A DNA stretch of 64,000 nucleotides, taken from the NCBI RefSeq assembly GCF_011745365.1, contig NW_024468914.1:1200001-1264000 (forward strand). The letters are read 5' to 3'. The translations under genes were made by a program, and so were the position numbers. Positions within the stretch are counted from its first letter, which is position 1; each line of letters begins with the position of its first letter. Source of the stretch: Cryphonectria parasitica EP155. Lineage: Eukaryota > Ascomycota > Sordariomycetes > Diaporthales > Cryphonectriaceae. Below, in pieces: positions 44,747 through 53,540 of the stretch. The notes beneath the pieces were generated by a model that searched no databases, had not been told where the DNA came from, and was given only the letters and a program-made list of their open reading frames with translations.

Positions 44747-45758
44747 ACTCAGACCTATTACGATAAAATGTGAGTGCTGATTGAATGAAATATACTAAAA
44801 TATGAGTGAGTCATATATGTAATAAGTACTGTACCAAGATAACATACAGACAGTCAAGCATCACAATATAGCATCATTGCTGTGTTTTACTGGTTATTAA
44901 CCAGCTAACAGTGAGCATATTAACAACGTTTAACCAGTAATCAACAACTTACCAGCTCTAAAAACATTAATTGGCTGAACGCCTCTATTCCTTCCACGCC
45001 GGCTTTATTTCCCAGAAATGCTCCTCATGAATAAAAATGAAAAGTGTACAAGATCGATCAAGAATTCAACAATCTAATATCTGGATGAGAAATGAGAGCG
45101 ATATGTAAATAAACTAGATTATTCAGGTGAAATCATAGAATGGATTATTCTAAGTTAGCCAGTTTTTATGCTAAAGCATTTAATTATCTTAAAGCCAACT
45201 AATCATTAAACTTCAGACAGCTGTTTTGTATGCTCATTATTGGCTGACTTACAAATAATACAAAAAGAGTAATGAGCACTGCTAGAATTATTAGTTGACT
45301 GTGTGTATTTTTACAAAGGAGCAAGATATAAATAATGGAAGAATAAATAATGATTCAGTCTCACGAGTAGGCATTGTCCGGGTGGCGAAGTGTGGAAACA
45401 ATAATTACCAAGAGATCTATTGCTAGCGTCAATGCCGACCCAGGTGGCAGCAGGAATTTTCCGATCCGACAGACGCCGCTGAATAGCCATCAGCGTATAC
45501 ACAGACGTGATCTAGAACGAAAGAAAATATGTAAAGGAGAAAGAAGAAGTGGGAGTTATCTACAGAAAGGCAATGAAGCAAGTGCTTTAGCCATGAAAGG
45601 GCCAATGAGTCACTGGCCGTCGCATACCATGTTGAGCTACACTAGCACAATGGTAAGTAGTTATAGTCCATATTTGCGCAAAACAAGATGAATACGAGGC
45701 TTACAGGTCAATAGCAGTGGCATAGTCCTGGTGTTCCGTCAAAAACTACCTGCAGATG

Positions 45759-45912
45759 TAGGTACGATAGTGCGATAATTCTGATAGCGCGACATGTAAG
45801 TGCGAAAGTGCGATAGTACAATAGTGTCATAGTACGACAGTGCGATATATTTGAGTGCGATGTGTTTGAGTGCGATATGTTTGAGGGCGATATGTTTGAT
45901 AGTGCGATGATT
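45759..45912 (+). repeat. Degenerate minisatellite, GTGCGATAG / TTTGAGTGCGATATG units
   Basis: The first part repeats a 9-10 bp unit (GTGCGATA with variants), the second (45841-45900) repeats a 15-bp unit four times, TTTGAGTGCGATATG with few changes. Not coding. Confidence 0.85.
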
Positions 45913-46341
45913 GTGCTATGCACTAATAATTTCTTCTTCTTTCTTTCTTTCTTCCTTTCTCCGAGAAAAGTCCACACTGGCTACTGAGTCAAGTTATGCG
46001 AAGGCAAAAAGGCTCATATTGCAATGCGCTGAAGAGGAAAGAGAAAAGAGGAAAAGCCACCAGGTCGAACTATCTAGCGGTTACAACCTCACAACTGTCC
46101 GAGCAGTTCACTACATGCAGCGTTTCTCTACCACAGACGGTTGAATCAATTCGGGCTAATATCACATTTGACTGTTTGTATGTATCAGACATCATTCAAC
46201 TGAATTAACTGGACCGTCTTTGGCTATAAGGTATAGACCCCTTGTGCTCATGACCAGATTTGATTTTGGGCGAAATTTCAGTGCTTTTCAGACAGTAAAC
46301 TATATATATAGAATAACTGCCAGATTTAGATACCAATCATA

Positions 46342-46441
46342 GGCGCCGTGGCAGAGCGGTCTAATGCGATAGACTAGAAATTCTCGAATTCCTTGTTATC
46401 TATTCTCTTCGGAGGCCCATGTTCGAATCATGGCGGCGTCG
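46342..46441 (+). tRNA. tRNA-Ser(AGA) with intron
   Basis: All arms fold. The acceptor GGCGCCG pairs with CGGCGTC (46434-46440), with G46441 as discriminator. A D stem GCA/TGC is followed by the anticodon stem ATAGA (46369-46373), which pairs with TCTAT (46399-46403). The loop CTAGAA holds anticodon AGA at 46376-46378. Between the anticodon and the 3' stem there are 18 extra bases (about 46380-46397) at the canonical intron position, one base after the anticodon. The variable arm CTC-TTCG-GAG is of serine type, and the T arm CCATG-TTCGAAT-CATGG is perfect. A T6 run follows as a Pol III terminator. One G-U pair occurs in the acceptor. Confidence 0.88.
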
Positions 46442-47767
46442 GCTTTTTTCCGTTTCCGTTTTGCCGTTCCCTGCCTCTGTCTCTCCGTCTGTGCACTAAC
46501 AAGCTGGTATCTTCCATCTCGATCATCTCGTTTATATTAACTACTAGACTGAAAAGGAAGGTAGTATTAACACTTGCTGCTGAAGTTGGTATGTATGCCA
46601 ATCAAGTAAGTAGAGTTTAGCACTATGTGGGTATTCTGGAACTGTTAGAGCTAGCTTCAAACTCATTCTGCATCATAAATGCAGTTAGTAATCTCATCTT
46701 GCTAACAATGCTCGTTCCTGACAAGTTCTGTGATCAAATTCCCCGCTGCCTACTGTTGAAAAAGATATCTCAAAGAGCTTATCGATATATGTAAAACCAG
46801 CGAGCGCAGAAATAGCAATATGAATAGTTTCAAATTTCGGATGTCTGCTGATTATCACATACTATATATATTCCTTAACATATGTCGGATTTCAGTGCTA
46901 CCTCAAGAACTGAGTATATTAAGATGCTTCTAACAGATGCCTTAACCCCTTGTGGGCAAGCTCCTCTGTTCACTGGTTGAAAGGCGCTGAGTGGCCTGTT
47001 CATTCTAAGTCACGGTCTGTCGTATCTGTTCACCAGGCACGGCTGTTTCGTTCCGGCGCCTACGGCCGGCGAAAGACCCTGGGTGTTGGCTTCAGCGCAG
47101 ACTAATCCGGGGGAGCAGGCGTGGCTGGGCCGGCCAGTCAGAATCTTGTTCCCGTCTGCTATCTTTTCTCTGTTTTTCATTTTCGAGTCAAGGCTACTCT
47201 TCAGACGAAAAGCCTGGGTGGGCGGGATCCTGTATTCTCAGGGGTTTTTTTTTCCTCCCCCCCTTTATTCGGGTACGTAGTCGTGGCAGCGAAGTCGTCA
47301 TAGTAGTTCCTGTGGGTGTCGATTTCCTAATTTGTCTCTTGGTCAATGGGTCCTTCTGTGTCTACAGGCTCGATATAATGTGCTTGTGCACGCAAGATGT
47401 CAGAGAGTTACGGGCAAGTGCCCCGTCGATCTGACACGAGACAGATCCGCATAGCAGATTCGAGAGGCATAAATGTAGACCTGACTGATAAGTGTGCTTG
47501 TACAAAGAACGACAGTCAACGAAGGCCACAACGGCACAAGAACAGGGTGAAGACCCTGCTTCAGATCTGTCCAGAGGGACTCAAGCTTGGAAAAGAAGGG
47601 AAGTTGTCCTGTTGTTGTTGTGTGTCTTAAATAGCCCAAAAGATGGTGATGCCCTTTACTTAAAAAAGACCCAGGAGCCACTTCAATTTAAGTCCGGAGG
47701 ACTACCACACTGGCCACCACGAGATGGTGTTGTTATTTACTCCTATCCTATGAATCATCTGGTAATT
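46442..47767. other. Intergenic region
   Basis: About 1.3 kb between the tRNA and the hydrolase 3' end. GC-richer near 47040-47140. No gene identified. Confidence 0.45.
46444..46449 (+). terminator. Pol III T-run terminator of the tRNA
   Basis: Six T residues starting three bases after the discriminator base. Confidence 0.85.
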
Positions 47768-48649
47768 CTATACTAGTAGAAAGTCTTCAACGGCCTTTGT
47801 GAACTGGTCAGGGTCTTGCAGAGGCGCAAAATGGCTCACATTCTTCAGTATGACCAGGTTACTTCCAATGATAGCCTTGTTCAACCGTGGGGCAACATCC
47901 CGATTGACAGCCTCTTCATATTCTGCGCCTGCGATGGTGACTTTGCTGCCGTTGATCTCTGCAAGGTCTGCATCGGTCCATTGTGGAAGGGTTGCTTCCA
48001 ACGTCCCCACCTTTGTCGCAAATTCGGTGAAGTTGGCAGTTGGCTGCAGCGTGCTGTATTCTGTTTGGCAACGCGATACAAACTCGCTATATATCGCGGT
48101 GTCGGTGAATGTCGCATTCGTATCCTCGGGTACAGAGAAGCCTCCAAAGACAAAGGCTCGCTCGATATGCGCTTCAATCGTGCTGTTCAGCAATGCCGCC
48201 AGCGTTGTGGCGGCTCCGTCCGACCAACCGACGATGTTGTATTTGCTGATACCCTTCTGGCTAAGCAACTGAAAGGTATCTTGTGCAAACATGTCGAACG
48301 TAAACACATCCGCGGAATTGAATGTGCTTCTCCCGTGGCCTCTGCGGTCGACGGCAATGACATAGTGACCACCCTCGATCAGGCGAGATATGACGGCGCC
48401 GAAATACGCCGAGTATCCTAAGCCTCCATGGATCATGACAATAGGAGTACTGCCGGCTTCTTCGTTGTACTGTTGCATCCAGAGCTCAACGCCGTCGACT
48501 GGCGTCTTTACCTCCGTGATTGGAGCCGGTAATGCTGGCGTAGGTGGGAGTGTAAGCCATACTGGGGTCTCTGACTGACGAATGGCCAAGCTCTGTACGC
48601 TAGGAAGTGCCGATGCGGCGAGTAGAGCAAGTAATGAGCGTGCGGACAT
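47768..48649 (-). CDS. Secreted alpha/beta hydrolase, 293 aa
   Basis: Alpha/beta-hydrolase fold protein, no intron. I use ATG 48649 (MSARSLLALLAASALPSVQSLA), a signal peptide with a clear hydrophobic core. An upstream ATG at 48667 adds six residues. Fold motifs: the oxyanion strand PIVMIHGGLGYS, then VIAVDRRGHGRST, nucleophile elbow NIVGWSDGAATTLA with Ser in GxSxG form, and catalytic His in LKNVSHFAPLQDP. At the usual acid position, relatives have a GDHDE-like motif and this protein has AGAEYEEAV, so the Asp is replaced and a neighbouring Glu would have to serve. Four or more N-glycosylation sites (NAT, NFT, NGS, NVS) fit secretion. The substrate is unknown. Confidence 0.87.
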   Translation of the reverse strand: MSARSLLALLAASALPSVQSLAIRQSETPVWLTLPPTPALPAPITEVKTPVDGVELWMQQYNEEAGSTPIVMIHGGLGYSAYFGAVISRLIEGGHYVIAVDRRGHGRSTFNSADVFTFDMFAQDTFQLLSQKGISKYNIVGWSDGAATTLAALLNSTIEAHIERAFVFGGFSVPEDTNATFTDTAIYSEFVSRCQTEYSTLQPTANFTEFATKVGTLEATLPQWTDADLAEINGSKVTIAGAEYEEAVNRDVAPRLNKAIIGSNLVILKNVSHFAPLQDPDQFTKAVEDFLLV

Positions 48650-49914
48650 GGTGGCAGCTTCAATCATCCAAAACTTAGTTCTTGGGCGACAATGTTATTA
48701 GGGAGCTGTTCAGGAGAAGGACTGAGTGATTACATATATATATATATATATATATATATACATGTTGACGAATATATTTATGAATCGGATGCTACGGAGA
48801 TTCCGCATAACTAGTCATAAAAACAATGGAGGGAGCTTATTAGAAACTAGCCATGGAAAGCCCTGGGCCATCATAAAAATAAGCTTTCGGTTGTAGCTTT
48901 CAAGAGTATGGGATTCTCTTGTATCGGACGACTCCTTGAGGCTTCCCTCTCTGGACCCATATTATGCCTTGGCCTTAAGCTTGTTTCTCATTTATTCTCG
49001 AGTCATTACATATAGAGACGAACATAAACTTTTCCATGGGTCGAACTCTACGAAGCTTTCGCATAATTAATCGTATTGGCAATTAAGGGTACTTGAAACT
49101 GGCTAGGTAGTTATGGTGAGTGCTGGGTCATGTTCAAGTAAGCCCTCCAATCAACAAGCGGTGCACGACGCAGCCAGCCTGGCCCAGCTCCAAGGGAAAG
49201 GCGACAGAGGCGCTCCACGACGACGCCCCTGGTCAGAGGCAACCAGCAAAAATGTGTACCTCGTATCCTCAGAGTTGGGAATATAAGTCAATAGTGCGAA
49301 GTAAATGATTCAAGATATTCCATTCTGATCTACTGGCAATGAGGACTAACCTTCTTTAGAATTACTACCACAACGCATATATCGTATCATATGATGAACT
49401 CTGGGAAATACACGTACTCTATCGAAAGGGTACTTGCCGGGTTATTTTGTTTTGTGTTGCTATTTGGAAGGCTAGACCTCGACGCAGGATCCTCATATCA
49501 CGCTTTCTTGAAAGTTCCGATCTTCAAGGTGCATTTGCGTCTCCGTGGAACATGAAACGTACCTTCAAATTTTTTTTTATTAGACAACGTAACAGAAAAA
49601 CAAACACCACAAAAAACTCGCCATACTGCGACTGCAGAACTTTTCGAGGTGAAGATCCAACATGACGACCCAATATCATGTGTCGAATGTGGTCCTGCAG
49701 GACCCGTGTAGATGCAGGCGGGTGTCCCAGAGACATACATGCTTTTGATCACCGGAATATTCCCTACGAGGGCTGATAGCTTTCTGCGTCTACAAGCCTG
49801 TCCTTAAGGGGTCACGCTTACTCTGAAAGGTGTAATAAGGGCTTTGTTCCTCGTTGACAAAATATACCTTGAGGAACTCGCTCTAGCGGTGCACAATAAT
49901 TACTAGGCATAATA
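48650..49914. other. Intergenic with TA microsatellite
   Basis: About 1.25 kb, AT-rich. TA microsatellite at 48734-48760. A GC-richer segment at 49120-49260 stands out but has no clear match. The 5-bp target site CTATC of the retrotransposon is at 49915-49919. Confidence 0.5.
48734..48760 (+). repeat. AT dinucleotide microsatellite
   Basis: Over 13 AT units in the promoter side of the hydrolase gene. Confidence 0.93.
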
Positions 49915-49919
49915 CTATC

Positions 49920-50138
49920 TGTTGGATGTAAGCCACTATTCGGGCCGCTCCGGCCATTCCTCGGCCAGGCCGGCCACGCCGTGCCGCCCTCCGGCCGCCT
50001 TGAGAATTGACTGATTCAGATATCCCTCAAGGCGAGTCAGGCCCTCAGGCCTAGTTGAGGATAAAAGAGGGCATATACGACCCTCTTCAGTACATAGAAT
50101 AGAAGGGATATGCTTCAATAGACGTTCGTTATTCAATA
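49920..50138 (+). repeat. 5' LTR, 219 bp
   Basis: Starts TGTTGGATGTAAGCC. Contains a very GC-rich block full of GGCC (about 49938-49996). The end is TTCAATA where the 3' LTR has TTCAACA. Confidence 0.93.
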
Positions 50139-50350
50139 CATTATCAGTACGATCGTGATCTCTAGCCCTGAAGGCATAGAGGCACTCGACATCCTCATAC
50201 ACCGTATCCTCCATACCTGATCAGCTAGAGGATCTCAACATAAGGAGTACTCGCTCCGGGCGTGAATACAGCACAGCCTTATCAACAAAAGACCTGGCCC
50301 AACCTGAAGACCAGGCAAAAGGAGGAAAAACCTCCTCAACACAAGAAGCC

Positions 50351-51364
50351 ATGTCTGATACCGAGGAAAGGAAGGAGGGAGCCTCCTCAATCTCGAGGCA
50401 CCTCAGCAAAGAGGAATGGCTTACCCAGGGCAACTGGACTATCTGGGAGCTCTCAATGAAGAGGCTCTTCATCGAATATAAGAAGTTCGACTTGATGAAG
50501 CCTCTCTTCGTAGCCCTCCAAAAGAAGACACACCTGACCGAGGCTGAAAAGGAGGCCCTGGCAACTCCCATCAACCTCGTCGAACCTGAGGATCGCGATA
50601 TTCAGCTATCAGCCATCGATAGTATGATCCACCGTTCGTGTGGCAAAGAGGCTAGAAGCCTCGTCGGCCATATATCCGACCCAGTGACCAAGTGGCTCAC
50701 TCTCAGGGACTGGGCAATAGGCACAGGCCCTGTTCAATACCAGGAGCTCCTTGCGGATCTCCAGTCCATCAAAAGCAACGCATTCAAGACCTCAAGCGAG
50801 TATATCAACGCATTCAACCTCCTCAAAGAGCGCCTCACCCTCCTAGGCCGCCAGGTCGACGAGGTCGAGTACCAAGTCAGCTTTATTCAGGGCATTCAGG
50901 CTGAAAACCCTCAGTGGGTAGCTCGAATTCGACAAACGATGCAGCTCAGCGCCCCAGGAGCCTTTTCCCTTAAGGCAATTCAAGCTGATTACATCAACGA
51001 GGTTAGGAACTCGAGGATCCTCGAGATAGCCAACCTTACAAGCCAACAAGGGCCCAAAAGGGGAGGCAAAAGGACGAGCAATTGGACCTGTCCTCACAAG
51101 GGTCATTCAGCCGAGAACTGCTGGATCATCCACCCTGAAAAACGAAAGGATAAGGAGAAATGGCGAGGAAAGAAAGGCCAAGAGGAAAAGACCTCGAGCA
51201 ACACCTCGAGCCCTCAACAGGCCAATTTAACCGCTGAAAAACAGCCAAATAGCCAAACGGTTCGAGCTCAAGGATCTAGGCCAGGCCAACTACTTCCTGG
51301 GGGTGTCCATCACCAGAGATCGTCATCAACGCACTATCAGGCTCGCACAGGACGCGTACGCTGA
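50351..51364 (+). CDS. Gag-like protein of the copia element, 337 aa
   Basis: Open frame encoding a capsid-like protein of the Ty1/copia Gag group (UBN2/retrotran_gag type). LTQGNWTIWELSMKRLFIEYKKFDL and the helical QYQELLADLQSIKSNAF ... FNLLKERLTLLGRQVDEVEYQVSFIQG segments match Gag capsid helices. A zinc-knuckle-like CPHKGHSAENCW near 248 has the C-x4-H-x4-C half and lacks the first cysteine pair. From about residue 300 the frame leaves gag: the DNA at 51262 encodes RT sequence in another frame, so the last 35 or so residues are junction product. No stops in 337 codons suggest recent function. Confidence 0.82.
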   Translation: MSDTEERKEGASSISRHLSKEEWLTQGNWTIWELSMKRLFIEYKKFDLMKPLFVALQKKTHLTEAEKEALATPINLVEPEDRDIQLSAIDSMIHRSCGKEARSLVGHISDPVTKWLTLRDWAIGTGPVQYQELLADLQSIKSNAFKTSSEYINAFNLLKERLTLLGRQVDEVEYQVSFIQGIQAENPQWVARIRQTMQLSAPGAFSLKAIQADYINEVRNSRILEIANLTSQQGPKRGGKRTSNWTCPHKGHSAENCWIIHPEKRKDKEKWRGKKGQEEKTSSNTSSPQQANLTAEKQPNSQTVRAQGSRPGQLLPGGVHHQRSSSTHYQARTGRVR

Positions 51365-52200
51365 GAGATCTCTTCTCGAAAGCAGCTACGAGGATGTGAG
51401 ACCATCGCCTATTCCCTTTGCCACAGGATCACTAGCCCTAGCCAGGCTACACGATGATCAGGCCTCCAGCAAGGCTATCACAGAATACCAATCACGCAAC
51501 AGCCGCCTGATGTACTCAATAACCCAAACCAGGCCTGATATGGCCTTCCTACTGTCTGTGACCTCGAGGTACAGCTACAACCCGTCGTCTGAACACCAGG
51601 CACTCCTCAAGCACAGATATCGCTGTTACCAACGCACCAAGCATCTAGGGCTCGAGATCGGGAATAAGGACGGGATCCTGCTCTACGTACGCTGGGACGA
51701 CGAGACGTTCAGCCACAAGGCAGCACGCTACGAGAATAGACTACTTATATCCCTGGAAAGGAGACAAGGCAACGGGCTGTTCAACGTACAGCCTCGTTGT
51801 TCAAATAAGCAACAGCATGATTGATTGGCATTCAAGGCGCACAAGCCGCATAATGCTGTCAATAACAGAGGCTGAATATTACGCTATTTGCAAGGGAATG
51901 CAGATGAGCTTGTAGTTCAAGGGCCTTCTCACGGAGTTGAGAATCCCATCGAAGTTCACAGCGAAGTATAATAACCTAGGGGCTGTCAAATTGACGAAGA
52001 ATCCCGAATTCTACCAAAGAACAGGGCATATACCCCTTGAGGAACACTTCGTGAGGGACGAGGTGGCTGACGAGCGCATTGGCATCGAATGGGTGCCCAC
52101 AGAGCACCAATTAGCTGATGGGCTTACGAAGCCACTCAACGGCAACAAACAAGCTGAAATGCTGAAACGGATGAAGCTGTTTGAAAACACCAAGGGGTGA
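51262..52200 (+). pseudogene. Copia RT C-terminus and RNase H remnant
   Basis: Starts abruptly with FELKDLGQANYFLGVSITRD, the well-known copia RT segment, and continues with LMYSITQTRPDMAF and SEHQALLKHRYR. RNase H follows with MLSITEAEYYAICKGMQ, a TAG in QMSL*FKGLL (Trp expected), then TKNPEFYQRTGHIPLEEHFVRDEV and WVPTEHQLADGLTKPL, ending at TGA 52198. Frame changes and stops occur near 51820-51930. The upstream pol region is deleted. Confidence 0.87.
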
Positions 52201-52267
52201 AAGGTCACGATGCCGTATATACGGAGAAAGGGCCTTGAAGAAGCGGCAAATAGGCCTTATGGGGGTG

Positions 52268-52487
52268 TGTTGGATGTAAGCCACTATTCAGGCCGCTCCG
52301 GCCATTCCTCGGCCAGGCCGGCCACGCCGTGCCGCCCTCCGGCCGCCTTGAGAATTGACTGATTCAGATATCCCTCAAGGCGAGTCAGGCCCTCAGGGCC
52401 TAGTTGAGGATAAAAGAGGGCATATACGACCCTCGTCAGTACATAGAATAGAAGGGATAAGCTTCAATAGACGTTCGTTATTCAACA
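52268..52487 (+). repeat. 3' LTR, 220 bp
   Basis: About 98 percent identical to the 5' LTR by eye. Ends TTCAACA followed by CTATC target copy. Confidence 0.93.
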
Positions 52488-52950
52488 CTATCAGAGGTCC
52501 ATAATTTCTCCTCTATTGGCAAAATCCAAATTCTTACCACGTCCCAGAATCAACCTGGAGACTGGCCATCAAGAATAAAGTTCCAAATCTTTTGCAACTG
52601 GGGTCAGATGGACCGTCTAGACATCTCGTCGCCAAGCACAATATTATCATGGTCAAAGGTTGTCAGCCTCACACCGGGACCTTTGCACCAACATAAACTC
52701 CAGCAGTGACCGATTGTGATTTTTCTTTCGAAAGTCTTTGATCAGTGTCCTCAATTTCTTTGCTACTATTTGAAATCTTATTAAGATCTTGGAGGAGCTC
52801 AGTGGCCAAGCGCTCGACATTTCCCATATGAATATCTCTAGTTTCCCGCTCCATCAAACCATCCTAGCTTCTCGTCATCACCAACAACATCATCCTATCA
52901 ACAGATCTTATTTAACTTTAGCTTCTCAGCTTCCAGTCAAAACAATCAGA
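52488..52950. promoter_or_regulatory. Upstream region of the pheromone gene
   Basis: 463 bp from the retrotransposon LTR to the pheromone ATG. It must hold the core promoter and 5' UTR. CA-rich and pyrimidine-rich near 52850-52945, typical of strongly expressed fungal genes. The retrotransposon insertion has replaced or displaced whatever lay further upstream. Confidence 0.5.
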
Positions 52951-53022
52951 ATGGCCCCCACCAAGACTACTGCCAACTCCTCCATGGGAGTCAACGGCTA
53001 CTCTTACTGCGTTGTCATGTAA
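52951..53022 (+). CDS. CaaX lipopeptide mating pheromone precursor (a-factor-like), 23 aa
   Basis: A 23-codon gene. The peptide starts MAPTKTTANSS and ends GVNGYSYCVVM, so the C-terminus is a CaaX box (Cys, two aliphatic residues, Met), the signal for farnesylation, removal of the last three residues and carboxymethylation. Short precursors ending NGYxxCVVM-like are typical of hydrophobic pheromones of sordariomycetes, which are exported by an ABC transporter and sensed by the Ste3-type receptor. ATG context (CAGAATGGCC) is good. The frame is open further upstream, to an ATG at 52789, but the length, context and family size favour 52951. There is no intron. It lies 463 bp after the copia LTR and about 0.5 kb before a HET gene. 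The signal is specific, but the gene was identified by pattern only. Confidence 0.88.
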   Translation: MAPTKTTANSSMGVNGYSYCVVM

Positions 53023-53540
53023 GAGGCTCATCATGCCTCTTATGGTGCTGGGGACACAAGGGACTCTCCTATTCTGATGACAGCTACTCCATACATCCCA
53101 AAGGACCAGCCAAGCTGAGAGCCAAAGATATGGTCGCAATTTCCAGATCAAAAATTGATGTCGCTCTATATCAGCTACCTTTGCAGCACCACTATCGCGC
53201 GGCCTGACGATTGATGGCCGCCGGTCAACGATAACTACACCATCAACAATGCACTTAACTTTCGCTTCTAATACAAACATGATTTTTCTTTTGACTTACC
53301 GTTTAAAGCCGCCGACTCTGGGGTCTAGTCTGACAGGGAAGAATGGCGGGGAATCTTGCTGGGCGCGCTGGGCTGTAAGGTCCTTTATCTCGGACCCATG
53401 TCGAAAATGCCACCAACGACGTGTACTGCAGCGAAGCTCCACTCTGATGAGTTGACACCAAGAATTTTCTGAATCCTTCCGGGAGTTGATCAATTTGCCC
53501 ACCCAACCTCCCTCTTGAGTGTGGCTTCTCTCCTGCGAAC
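53023..53540. other. Intergenic, pheromone 3' region and HET promoter
   Basis: About 0.5 kb in which the pheromone 3' UTR and the HET gene 5' UTR must lie. No other gene. Confidence 0.5.

Larger units (their letters stand above)
44163..46341. other. AT-rich repeat-like tract
   Basis: About 2.2 kb with low GC, especially 44750-45350, few open frames, a Myb-like fragment at 44492-44746, a repeat remnant at 45352-45406 and a minisatellite at 45759-45912. The composition fits old repeats eroded by C-to-T mutation. Confidence 0.55.
49920..52487 (+). mobile_element. Ty1/copia LTR retrotransposon, internally deleted (2568 bp)
   Basis: Two LTRs (219 and 220 bp) flank a 2.1-kb interior, with CTATC duplicated at 49915-49919 and 52488-52492. 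The LTRs differ by about four substitutions and one indel, so insertion is fairly recent. After the 5' LTR, TATCAG near 50142-50147 resembles the initiator-Met primer site of copia elements. A G-rich stretch ATGGGGGTG precedes the 3' LTR as a short polypurine tract. The interior holds a full gag-like frame and then jumps straight into the C-terminal part of reverse transcriptase and RNase H, so protease, integrase and the RT core are missing. It cannot move on its own. Confidence 0.93.

Noticed and set aside
49120..49270. GC-rich open frame in the AT-rich flank
   Set aside because: Only about 50 codons with no motif; may be a repeat fragment but cannot be supported.
52669..52857. 62-codon minus-strand frame upstream of the pheromone gene
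   Set aside because: Looks helical but is short, lies in the promoter region and has no match I know.
52789..52950. In-frame extension of the pheromone precursor
   Set aside because: The added 54 residues have no pro-peptide features, and known precursors of this type are 20-odd residues long.
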